A program made the translations under genes and the position numbers. From NCBI RefSeq assembly GCF_024753135.1, contig NZ_JANUGP010000032.1, positions 1 through 64,000 of the forward strand: 64,000 nucleotides of DNA, read 5' to 3'. Source of the DNA: Streptomyces pyxinicus. Its GTDB lineage: Bacteria; Actinomycetota; Actinomycetes; Streptomycetales; Streptomycetaceae. The notes under the pieces were generated by a model. It made no database searches and was not told the DNA's origin. It was given only the letters and a program-made list of their open reading frames with translations. Shown in pieces: positions 23,832 through 30,700 of this stretch; within the stretch, counting starts at the first letter, position 1; every line of letters begins with the position of its first letter.

Positions 23832-23846
23832 ACGAAACAGTTTCGT
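23832..23846. promoter_or_regulatory. TetR-like palindromic operator
   Basis: ACGAAAC-A-GTTTCGT is a perfect 7-1-7 palindrome 109 bases before the MFS gene, in a locally AT-rich promoter stretch. Such sites before MFS exporters usually bind a TetR-family repressor, but no such regulator is encoded next to the exporter. Just downstream a 12-base direct repeat, ACCGTGCGTTGC, occurs at 23860-23871 and 23891-23902. Confidence 0.5.
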
Positions 23847-23955
23847 TTACACGCTCTTTACCGTGCGTTGCCTCATCGTGCATCGCTACAACCGTGCGTT
23901 GCGTCACCGCACGCTGCTTCCAGCCCTGAACGCCCTTTCCCTGGAGTGGTTCCCC

Positions 23956-25461
23956 ATGTCCCAGAAGACCCTGTCCGACGACGCCCGCGCGGGGGTCGCG
24001 GGCGTCGAGCGGGGACAGGCCTCGTCCCGCCGGTGGTGGATCCTCGGCGTCGTCGCCATCGCCCAGCTGATGGTGGTCCTCGACGCCACGATCGTGAACA
24101 TCGCCCTGCCCTCCGCCCAAGCCGACCTCGGCTTCTCCGACGGCAACCGGCAGTGGATCGTCACCGCCTACGCACTCGCCTTCGCCTCCCTGCTGCTGCT
24201 CGGCGGCCGGATCGCCGACCTGTTCGGGCGCAAGCCGGCCTTCCTCGCCGGTGTCGTCGGCTTCGCCGCGGCCTCCGCGCTCGGCGGCGCCGCGAACGGC
24301 TTCACCATGCTGGTCGTGGCCCGGGCCCTCCAGGGCGTCTTCGGCGCGCTGCTGGCACCGGCCGCGCTGTCCCTGCTGAACACGACCTTCACCGACGCCC
24401 GGGAGCGGGCGCGCGCCTTCAGCGTGTACGGCGCGATCGCCGGCGCCGGCGGCGCGGTCGGCCTGCTGCTCGGCGGTGTGCTGACCGACGCCCTGGACTG
24501 GCGCTGGACCCTGTACGTGAACGTGGCCATCGCGGTCGTCGCCTTCGCGGGCGGCTGGCTGCTGCTGGGCAGCCACCGCGACGCGGCGGACGCCAAGCTG
24601 GACGTGCCGGGCACGATCCTGGTCGCGAGCGGCCTGTTCTCCCTGGTCTACGGCTTCTCCAACGCCGAGACACACGACTGGGGCTCCCCGCTGACCTGGG
24701 GCTTCCTGATCGCGGGTGGTCTGCTGCTCACCGCCTTCGCCTGGTGGCAGACCCGCGCCGCGCACCCGCTGCTGCCGCTGCGCATCCTGCTCGACCGCAA
24801 CCGGGCGGCCTCCTTCATCGCCGTACTGATCACCGGCGCGGGCATGTTCGGCGTGTTCCTCTTCCTGACCTACTACCTCCAGCTCAACCTCGGCTTCAGC
24901 CCCACCAAGACGGGTGTGGCGTTCCTGCCGATGGTCGGCGCGCTGATGGTGGCGGCCCAGCTCGGCACCACACTCCTGGTGCCCCGTCTCGGCCCCAAGG
25001 CGGTCATCCCGCTGGGCTTCGCGATCGCCACGGCCGGCATGGGCTGGCTGACCGGCATCGGCGTCGGCTCGCACTACGCCGGCGCGGTGCTGCCGCAGCT
25101 GATCGTGATCGGCGCCGGCCTCGGCCTGGTCATGCCGCCGGCCATGCAGCTGGCCACGGGCGGGGTCGCGGCCGAGGACGCGGGCGTGGCCTCGGCGACC
25201 GTCAACGCGATGCAGCAGGTCGGCGGTTCGATCGGCACGGCTCTGCTGAACACGCTCGCCGCGAGCGCCGCCACCGACTACCTCACCGGCCGGGACGCCA
25301 CGAGCAAGCTGGTCCAGGCGCAGGCCACCATCGAGAGCTACACCACCGCGTTCTGGTGGTCCGCCGTGCTCTTCGGCGCGGGAGCCGTGCTCGCCTTCCT
25401 GTTCTACCGGCGCGGGGTGCCGGCGCAGGACGCGGACGCCGCACCGGTCGTCCACATGTGA
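23956..25461 (+). CDS. MFS multidrug exporter, DHA2 (14-TM) family
   Basis: A 501-residue proton-driven exporter with about 14 hydrophobic helices. DHA2 signatures are present: LDATIVNIALPSAQADLGFS at helix 1, the motif A region GGRIADLFGRKPAF, motif C GAGGAVGLLLGGVLTD, and the late GGSIGTALLNT. It would export hydrophobic drugs or a metabolite across the plasma membrane. The ATG at 23956 is chosen; there is no strong ribosome binding site. Palindromic operator-like sites lie upstream, and a strong terminator follows, so it is a single-gene unit. Confidence 0.92.
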   Translation: MSQKTLSDDARAGVAGVERGQASSRRWWILGVVAIAQLMVVLDATIVNIALPSAQADLGFSDGNRQWIVTAYALAFASLLLLGGRIADLFGRKPAFLAGVVGFAAASALGGAANGFTMLVVARALQGVFGALLAPAALSLLNTTFTDARERARAFSVYGAIAGAGGAVGLLLGGVLTDALDWRWTLYVNVAIAVVAFAGGWLLLGSHRDAADAKLDVPGTILVASGLFSLVYGFSNAETHDWGSPLTWGFLIAGGLLLTAFAWWQTRAAHPLLPLRILLDRNRAASFIAVLITGAGMFGVFLFLTYYLQLNLGFSPTKTGVAFLPMVGALMVAAQLGTTLLVPRLGPKAVIPLGFAIATAGMGWLTGIGVGSHYAGAVLPQLIVIGAGLGLVMPPAMQLATGGVAAEDAGVASATVNAMQQVGGSIGTALLNTLAASAATDYLTGRDATSKLVQAQATIESYTTAFWWSAVLFGAGAVLAFLFYRRGVPAQDADAAPVVHM

Positions 25462-25480
25462 CAGCCGGTGTCCGACCGGC

Positions 25481-25520
25481 CGAAGGGGCCGCCGTCAGCA
25501 GGGAGACGGCGGCCCCTTCG
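25481..25520. terminator. Strong terminator hairpin after the MFS gene
   Basis: Perfect 16-bp arms (CGAAGGGGCCGCCGTC and its complement) with an 8-base loop lie 19 bases after the MFS stop. Confidence 0.85.
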
Positions 25521-25603
25521 CGCTGTCCGGGACGCTTGGACGGACGCTGCCGGGTAACCCGTAGTGGATCAAGCGGGTACGGCGACGACACCGAGGAGCG
25601 GTC

Positions 25604-25780
25604 ATGACCACTGGGAACGATCACGAGGAGCACCCCGACACGGCGGTGGAGGAGGTCATCCGGGAGGTCGAGGAGGCCGAGAAGCGGGGCGACGAGGGCA
25701 AGGACGGCGCCCACTCCGGCGAGGCCGGCGACGCCACCAGCCCGAACGTCGGGGCGCAGGAGCAGGCCGAGGGAGAGTAG
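25604..25780 (+). CDS. Small acidic hypothetical protein
   Basis: A 58-residue, strongly acidic protein (more than 20 Asp/Glu), helical in the first half (TAVEEVIREVEEAEKRGDEG) and ending in a Gly/Ala/Glu-rich tail. A GAGGAGCG ribosome binding site is well placed before the ATG. It is short but has typical codon use, lies alone between a terminator and a convergent gene, and similar small acidic proteins are common in Streptomyces. The function is unknown. Confidence 0.65.
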   Translation: MTTGNDHEEHPDTAVEEVIREVEEAEKRGDEGKDGAHSGEAGDATSPNVGAQEQAEGE

Positions 25781-25799
25781 TCCGGGAGAGGCCCGCGGG

Positions 25800-26408
25800 T
25801 CAGCCGGGCGGCGGGCCCACGGGGCGTTCCGCCAGCGCCCGGGCCACCCCGTACAGGTTGGCGGCCATGGCCCGGCCGGTGCGGTGCGACCAGTCGCGGC
25901 CCTTCTCGTCGTCCAGGTAGTCGGGGCCGGGCCCGGGGCCGAGGTGCCAGTATGTCCAGGCCTGGCCCGGGATCGTGTAGCCGATGTCGGCGAGGGCGCC
26001 CTGGATCTCGCTGATGACGTGGTGGGCGCCGTCCTCGTTGCCGGTGACGACCACCCCGGCGACCCGGTTGTAGGCGACCGGACGGTCCTCGTCGTCGGTC
26101 TCGGACAGCATGGCGTCCATCCGCTCCAGCACCTGCTGGGCCACCGAGGACGGCCGGCCCAGCCAGGTCGGCGAGGCGATCACCAGGATCTCGGCGTCCA
26201 GCAGTTTCTCGTGGACGCCCGGCCAGGCGTCGCCCTCCCGGACCGCCTCGCTGACCACACCGGGCTCGATGGACAGGTCCACCGCCCGCACGAACTCGAC
26301 GGACACGCCGTCCTTCTCCAGCTGTTCCGTGACGACACGGGCCAGGGCCTCCGTGTTGGAGGGGTCCGGCGATTTCTTGAGTGTGCAGTTGATCACTAGT
26401 GCTTTCAT
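25800..26408 (-). CDS. Flavodoxin-fold NAD(P)H-dependent oxidoreductase
   Basis: A 202-residue cytoplasmic FMN-binding protein. It starts with the flavodoxin-like strand MKALVINCTLKKSPDPSNTE (phosphate-binding loop), then has ILVIASPTWLGRPSSVAQQV and VVVTGNEDGAHH, the flavin-contact motifs of the NADPH-dependent FMN reductase/WrbA-like group. It likely passes two electrons to a quinone, nitro compound or iron centre. Its start is only 22 bases from the start of the divergent metalloenzyme gene, so their promoters overlap or one is leaderless. That closeness makes joint control, and possibly electron supply to the neighbour, plausible. Confidence 0.87.
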   Translation of the reverse strand: MKALVINCTLKKSPDPSNTEALARVVTEQLEKDGVSVEFVRAVDLSIEPGVVSEAVREGDAWPGVHEKLLDAEILVIASPTWLGRPSSVAQQVLERMDAMLSETDDEDRPVAYNRVAGVVVTGNEDGAHHVISEIQGALADIGYTIPGQAWTYWHLGPGPGPDYLDDEKGRDWSHRTGRAMAANLYGVARALAERPVGPPPG

Positions 26409-26430
26409 GCGGCCCGGGTACCCGGCCGCC

Positions 26431-27444
26431 ATGAACCAGCACCTGCGAGGACCCCGGCTGCCCGTGCCCCGGGGACCGCTGTCCGAGGCGGTCACCGGCT
26501 GCCTGCGCGCCGCCGGCCCGCTCCCCCGCCCCGAGGACGCCGAGACCGCCGACCCGTACGGCGACGATCTGCACCTCGCCCTGTACGTGTGCTACGAGCT
26601 GCACTACCGGGGCTTCGCCGGCGTCTCCCCCGCCCACGAGTGGGACCCGGAGCTGCTGCGCGTGCGCCGCGCGCTGGAACAGCGTTTCCGGTCCGCGCTG
26701 CGGGCCGACACCCCGGTGCACGCGAGTCTGGACGAGGCGCTGGAAGCGATCCTCACCGAACCGGTCGAGGGTGCCGGGGTGAGCCACTTCCTGCGCGACG
26801 AGGGCGAGCTGTGGCAGGTGCGCGAGTACGCGGCCCAGCGCTCGCTGTATCACCTGAAGGAGGCCGACCCGCACGCCTGGGTGCTGCCCCGGCTGTGGGG
26901 GCGGGCCAAGGCGGCGATGGCGGCCGTGGAGTTCGACGAGTTCGGCGGCGGCCGGGCCGACCGGGTGCACGCCCGCCTGTTCGCCGACCTGATGACGGAC
27001 CTGGACCTGGACACCGCGTACGGCCGCTACCTGGACGCGGCTCCGGCCGAGATGCTGGCGATCGTCAACCTGATGTCCCTGTTCGGGCTGCACCGCGAGC
27101 TGCGGGGCGCCCTGGTGGGGCACTTCGCGGAGGTGGAGATCACCTCCTCGCCGGGCTCGCGCCGGCTGGCCGAGGCGATGCGCCGTACCGGTGCCGGACC
27201 GGCCGCCGAGTTCTTCTACGACGAGCATGTCGAGGCCGACGCGGTGCACGAGCAGGTCGTCCGGCACGAGGTGATCGCCGGGCTGCTCGCGGAGGAACCG
27301 GAACTGGCGCCGGACGTCACCTTCGGGATCGACGCGACGGAGTACCTGGAGGACCGGCTCGCCCGGCGGCTGCTCACCGAGTGGCGTGCGGGGCGCTCTT
27401 CGCTGCGCGAGCCCCTGGCGCCGCGGCCGGTCCCGGTGTCCTGA
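26431..27444 (+). CDS. Iron-containing redox enzyme, heme-oxygenase-like fold
   Basis: A 337-residue cytoplasmic protein of the heme-oxygenase-like superfamily (iron-containing redox enzyme group, related to diiron oxidases). Candidate metal ligands are E132 and H141 (REYAAQRSLYH), E167/E170 with D177 and H180 (EFDEFGGGRADRVH), and E260, H266, D270 and H273 (EFFYDEHVEADAVH), a spacing like that of the diiron members. Members act on amines, fatty acids or amino-acid derivatives; this one's substrate is unknown. It is followed by a HemK2-like methyltransferase and a CDGSH protein in the same direction, a set I recall recurring in actinomycetes. The start is uncertain because the divergent gene is 22 bases away. 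Confidence 0.8.
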   Translation: MNQHLRGPRLPVPRGPLSEAVTGCLRAAGPLPRPEDAETADPYGDDLHLALYVCYELHYRGFAGVSPAHEWDPELLRVRRALEQRFRSALRADTPVHASLDEALEAILTEPVEGAGVSHFLRDEGELWQVREYAAQRSLYHLKEADPHAWVLPRLWGRAKAAMAAVEFDEFGGGRADRVHARLFADLMTDLDLDTAYGRYLDAAPAEMLAIVNLMSLFGLHRELRGALVGHFAEVEITSSPGSRRLAEAMRRTGAGPAAEFFYDEHVEADAVHEQVVRHEVIAGLLAEEPELAPDVTFGIDATEYLEDRLARRLLTEWRAGRSSLREPLAPRPVPVS

Positions 27445-27498
27445 GCGGCGCGGCACATCGGGAGGTACATCCGGGACGAGGGGGGTACTCGCGCGGAC

Positions 27499-28152
27499 GT
27501 GATCGCATGGGTGCTTCCGGGTGTGTACGCCCCGCAGGATGACACGGAACTGCTGGCCGAGGCCCTCCGCGAGGAGATCCTGCCACCGGGTTCCCGTGTG
27601 CTGGACGTGGGCACCGGAAGCGGGGCGCTGGCGCTGGAAGCGGCCCGGCGCGGCGCCGAGGTGACCGCGGTGGACGTCTCCCGGCGGGCGGTGTGGACGG
27701 CCCGGCTGAACGCCTGGACGATGCGGCTGCCGGTCCGCATCCACCGCGGGAACCTCTTCGGTCCGGTGGGCGACCGGACCTACGACCTCATCCTGGCGAA
27801 CCCGCCCTACGTACCGGCTCCCCATGCCGCGCGCACACCGCGCGGCCGGTCCCGGGCGTGGGACGCCGGCGCCGACGGACGGATGCTGCTGGACCGGATC
27901 TGCCGGGACGCCCCGGCGCTGCTGCGGCCCGGCGGTGTGCTGCTGACCGTGCACTCCGCGCTGAGCGACCCCGACCGCACGCTGGAGCTGCTGCGGTCGG
28001 CGGGGCTGAAGGCCGCGGTGGTGCGGCGCCGGTGGATCGGCCTGGGCCCGGTGCTGCGCTCGCGGGAGGAGTGGCTGCGCCGCAGGGGGCTGCTGGAGGC
28101 GTCCGAGGACCGGGAAGAGCTGGTGGTGATCCGTGCCGAACGAGTCCGCTGA
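27499..28152 (+). CDS. HemK2/MTQ2-type SAM-dependent methyltransferase
   Basis: A 217-residue class I methyltransferase. Motif I is VLDVGTGSGALALEAARRGA, motif II VTAVDVS, and the catalytic motif IV is LILANPPYVPAP; NPPY is typical of enzymes that methylate a planar amide or amine nitrogen, such as release-factor glutamine. It lacks the N-terminal helical domain of PrmC, like the HemK2/MTQ2 group, and is unlikely to be the housekeeping PrmC. The GTG start at 27499 has a GAGGGGGG tract 13 bases upstream. Its last 20 bases overlap the CDGSH gene, so the two are translationally coupled. The target may be a protein or a small molecule made by the neighbouring enzyme. Confidence 0.85.
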   Translation: MIAWVLPGVYAPQDDTELLAEALREEILPPGSRVLDVGTGSGALALEAARRGAEVTAVDVSRRAVWTARLNAWTMRLPVRIHRGNLFGPVGDRTYDLILANPPYVPAPHAARTPRGRSRAWDAGADGRMLLDRICRDAPALLRPGGVLLTVHSALSDPDRTLELLRSAGLKAAVVRRRWIGLGPVLRSREEWLRRRGLLEASEDREELVVIRAERVR

Positions 28153-28420
28153 GGAACCGGAGTCCGCCGCGGAGCCGGAGCGGGCCGAGCCGTCCGCTGC
28201 GGAGAAGGAGAGGACCGAGCCGGAGAGGACCGCCGAGGACGACCGCGTCCGCCGGATCTCCATGCGGCGGGGCGGGCCGCTGCTGGTGGAGGGGCCGGTG
28301 GAGATCGAGCTGGAGGACGGCACCACGGTCTCCTCGGACCGGTTCCGTGTCGCTCTGTGCACATGCCGGCGCAGCCGGCGCTATCCGTGGTGTGACACGA
28401 GTCATCGGCGCCGGGTCTGA
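28133..28420 (+). CDS. CDGSH-type iron-sulfur protein
   Basis: A 95-residue protein with an acidic N-terminal half (Glu/Pro/Ala repeats, residues 1-36) and a C-terminal CDGSH domain. The cluster motif reads CTCRRSRRYPWCDTSH, giving three Cys and one His as ligands of a [2Fe-2S] cluster; the usual Gly after CD is Thr. MitoNEET-like proteins of this kind transfer electrons or clusters. It begins with GTG inside the methyltransferase gene (20-base overlap) and is followed by a strong terminator, so it ends the three-gene unit. A role as electron donor to the metalloenzyme is an inference from position. Confidence 0.85.
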   Translation: MPNESAEEPESAAEPERAEPSAAEKERTEPERTAEDDRVRRISMRRGGPLLVEGPVEIELEDGTTVSSDRFRVALCTCRRSRRYPWCDTSHRRRV

Positions 28421-28445
28421 ACACCGCTCAAACCGCTGATTTCGC

Positions 28446-28489
28446 GCCGCTCCCCGGACGGCCCCCCACGGGCCGTACCGGGGAGCGGC
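28446..28489. terminator. Terminator after the CDGSH gene
   Basis: Outer arms GCCGCTCCCCGG/CCGGGGAGCGGC and inner arms ACGGCCC/GGGCCGT form one long hairpin, followed by TTT. Confidence 0.88.
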
Positions 28490-28625
28490 TTTGGTGCCCG
28501 GGAGACGGCGGGTGGCCCCACTCCGCCCGTCGGTCCCGGCGAGATCGCTGGGTCCCCGTCCCAGGGGCCGCACTCCCCAGTCACGGCCCTGATCCGGCAT
28601 ACCCGGGAACCACGCGATCCCGGTC

Positions 28626-29060
28626 CTAGAAGGCGAAGACGCTGCCCGCGGCGGCGTCCTTCACACAGGTGTTGCCGAAGCTGCGCTCGTAGGAGACGCG
28701 CTTGCCCTGCCACACGCCCTCGACGGTGACGACCACCGGGTCGTAGAGCTGCGTGCACCACACGCCCTGGCGCCCCTTGAGGGCGTTGAAGTCGCCGTCC
28801 GCGCCGCGCACTTCGGCGCAGGCGTCGGCGGCGGCCGGGTGGGTGCCCGATGCCGTGGGGGCGCAGGTGAGGGTGACGGCGCGCTCAGGGGTGACGGTGG
28901 CCGCGTTCTCGCCGTGGCCGATCGTGAGGACCAGCGCCGAGGGGGCGTAGAGCGCTGCCGGGGCCGCGTCCGGCGCGGCGACGGCGGCCCCCGTCAGGGG
29001 TCCGCAGACGGCGGCGGCCGTGAGGCCGAGGGCCGCTGTCCAGCGCGCGGTGTTCCGCAT
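28626..29060 (-). CDS. Streptomyces subtilisin inhibitor (SSI, family I16)
   Basis: A 144-residue secreted protease inhibitor. Residues 1-28 form the signal peptide; the mature part begins near DAAPAALYAPSALVLTIGHG. All four Cys of the two SSI disulfides are present: C66-C81 and C102-C132. The reactive-site loop reads VWCTQLYDP where SSI itself has VMCPMVYDP, so the P1 residue is Gln104 with Leu at P1'. Most family members carry Met, Lys or Arg at P1, so specificity is likely altered. The ATG at 29060 is used because GGAAGG lies 9 bases upstream; an ATG at 29069 touches that site. SSI proteins restrain secreted subtilisin- or trypsin-like proteases during growth. Confidence 0.95.
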   Translation of the reverse strand: MRNTARWTAALGLTAAAVCGPLTGAAVAAPDAAPAALYAPSALVLTIGHGENAATVTPERAVTLTCAPTASGTHPAAADACAEVRGADGDFNALKGRQGVWCTQLYDPVVVTVEGVWQGKRVSYERSFGNTCVKDAAAGSVFAF

Positions 29061-29463
29061 TGTGTGCATCCTTCCGCTCGAAGTGTTCCGATTGCCGTCG
29101 GGTCCCGGTCGGGAACCGCGGCGGCGAGCGACACTCTGCCGAGTCCGCGAGCGAAATACACATCGCACCCATAGGTTTCAGTAACCTTTCGTGTTGAAGC
29201 AGTGGCGTGAAGTCACGGAATTCGACCAGGTCGACCGCCGAACTGAGCGGTTCTTGATCGATCAAGGCCGCTGGATGGCCGAAAGTCACCGCTTCGTTAA
29301 TAGGCCTGAAACATCCCGGCGCCAGGCTCTCGCCACCCCTTCGTGACGCCCCGTGTTCACGTCCCCGTTGACAACGCCCAGCCAGGCAACCGCCGGTACC
29401 CGGCCCCATACGCCCCGAACTGCGCGTATTTACGAGCGAGTACCGGGCCGGTACCGTGAGGGC
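29061..29463. promoter_or_regulatory. Divergent regulatory region between the inhibitor and the antitoxin-like gene
   Basis: A 403-base, relatively AT-rich region. Noted elements: AGGTT-N5-AACCT as an interrupted palindrome near 29173-29187; a perfect 14-bp palindrome CTTGATCGATCAAG at 29253-29266; TTGACA at 29368-29373 without a clear -10; CCGGTACC at 29393-29400; and GTACCG-GGC-CGGTAC at 29440-29454, nine bases before the antitoxin-like gene. The two GTACC-containing palindromes are candidates for autoregulation by the RHH protein. Confidence 0.45.
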
Positions 29464-29703
29464 ATGCCAGCTCTCAACGTGGAGTTCAGCGAACGGGAAC
29501 TAGAGGACCTGCGGCAGATCGCCAAGGAGCGCGGTACGTCGATGAAGGCCCTCGTCCGTGAGGCGGCCGCCGCCGACATCGCCCGGCACCGGGCCCTGGC
29601 GGAGGGGGCGGAGGCGTTCCGGCGGTTCTTCGCCGCCCACGCCGAGGAGTTCGCCGCGGCCTTCCCGGAGGACGAGTCCCCCGCCAAGGGCGAGGCCGCC
29701 TGA
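29464..29703 (+). CDS. Ribbon-helix-helix-type antitoxin-like protein
   Basis: A 79-residue protein. The first strand LNVEFSERELEDLRQIAKER and the helix SMKALVREAAAADIAR match the short RHH/CopG-like fold that binds DNA as a dimer. The C-terminal half is acidic (AEEFAAAFPEDESPAKGE) and could wrap the partner. The stop is followed three bases later by the start of the Fic-like gene, the usual order of antitoxin then toxin. Palindromes sit at the promoter. The gene start ATG at 29464 follows GTGAGGGC. Confidence 0.82.
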   Translation: MPALNVEFSERELEDLRQIAKERGTSMKALVREAAAADIARHRALAEGAEAFRRFFAAHAEEFAAAFPEDESPAKGEAA

Positions 29704-29706
29704 GCG

Positions 29707-30084
29707 ATGGCCGCCGCCCTGCACATCGACGTCCCCTGGCTGCTCCAGCGGCACGAGGAGGTCCTGCCCGACCAGCCGGCCGTGGACGACTTCTCCGCGC
29801 TGGTCGCCGCCGTCGCCCGGCACCGGGTGGACCCGCCCCGGCTCGGCGTGAACTCCGACCCGGCCTGGCGTGCGGCGGCCCTGCTGCACACCCTCGCCGT
29901 GCTCAAGCCGCTCCCCGCCGCCAACGCCCGCTTCGCCTGCGCCACCGCGGTGGCCTACATGTACGTCAGCGACGCCGGCATCGACCCGCCCTACGGCGCC
30001 CTCGTCGACCTGACCCGGGACCTGATCTCCGGCAAGTCCGACGTGTACGACGCGGCGGACCGGCTGCGTTCCTGGCAGATCTGA
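29707..30084 (+). CDS. Fic/Doc-like toxin component, degenerate active site
   Basis: A 125-residue all-helical protein similar in length and order to Doc-type toxins of Streptomyces toxin-antitoxin pairs. The segment where Doc has H-x-F-x-x-A-N-K-R reads LKPLPAANARFACATA (about 66-81): Asn73 and Arg75 are kept, but the catalytic His and the Lys are absent. Fic proteins transfer AMP or phosphate and need that His, so this protein is probably not an active transferase, or acts differently. It is cytoplasmic and follows the RHH gene by three bases. A decayed toxin or an uncharacterised subfamily are both possible. Confidence 0.7.
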   Translation: MAAALHIDVPWLLQRHEEVLPDQPAVDDFSALVAAVARHRVDPPRLGVNSDPAWRAAALLHTLAVLKPLPAANARFACATAVAYMYVSDAGIDPPYGALVDLTRDLISGKSDVYDAADRLRSWQI

Positions 30085-30700
30085 ACGTCCCGCTCCGCGC
30101 GGCGGACGTCCCGGCCGGCCGGTCCCGTTCCCGTCAAACGCCCGGCCGGCGGGGGAAGCCGCCGGGGCCGCCGGCCGAGGGCGGGAGGAACAGGGCCGGC
30201 GGCCGGTCGCGCGCGGGAGAGCCGCCGTCCCGCACGGGGCCTTCCGAGGAGGCCGACACCCAGTCCACTACCGGCCCGCCCCACCGGGGAGCGTGCGCGG
30301 TCCGCCGGTGCGGGTGCTCGCTTCACACGGGGGGTGCCCCCGCCCGCCCCGGACGCGCGCGCCCGGCGGGCCGCACCGCACAACGCCGACACGCGCCACG
30401 TCCCCACGGAGCCAGGTGAGTTGGCGCCGCACCCGAGCACCGGCACGCGGTGGGGCGGGGGCGCACACACCGGGGGCCGCACCACGCGACGGCGACGCGC
30501 CACGGCCCCGTGTCGCCGGGCGAGTTGGCACGACACCGAGCCACGGCCGCACGCCGCGAGGCGAGCCGCCGCTTGCGCCGGGGACTGACCCGACAGGCCG
30601 TCGGCACCGGATCGAACCCGGGAACCGCCCGATCACCGAGCACCGGGGGCGCGTTCCCACCCGAGCCGCCCGTCTCCGCTCCCGGACCCGGCCAGGACCC
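30085..30700. other. Gene-free GC-rich region
   Basis: No coding frame with sensible protein content is present in these 616 bases. Open frames exist on both strands but translate to Arg/Pro/Ala-rich shadow sequence. The region holds a diverged direct repeat (entered separately), lies between the Fic-like gene and the end of the oxidase gene, and includes the presumed terminators of both. A small unrecognised gene cannot be excluded. Confidence 0.45.
30368..30554. repeat. Two diverged 81-bp direct repeats
   Basis: Copy A at 30368-30448 and copy B at 30474-30554 both start GGGCCGCACC, share the core GCGCCACG...CC and GAGTTGGC, and end GCACGC. I estimate about 70% identity with small compensating indels. 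The offset of the GAGTTGG core is 104 bases, not a multiple of three, which argues against a repeated protein motif. Confidence 0.5.

Noticed and set aside
29200..29215. AdpA-type box (TGGCGTGAAG) upstream of the subtilisin inhibitor
   Set aside because: It matches only 9 of 10 consensus positions, and such short degenerate motifs occur often by chance.
30605..30640. tRNA T-arm-like sequence (GATCGAACCCGGGAACC)
   Set aside because: No acceptor stem, D-arm or anticodon arm can be formed around it on either strand.
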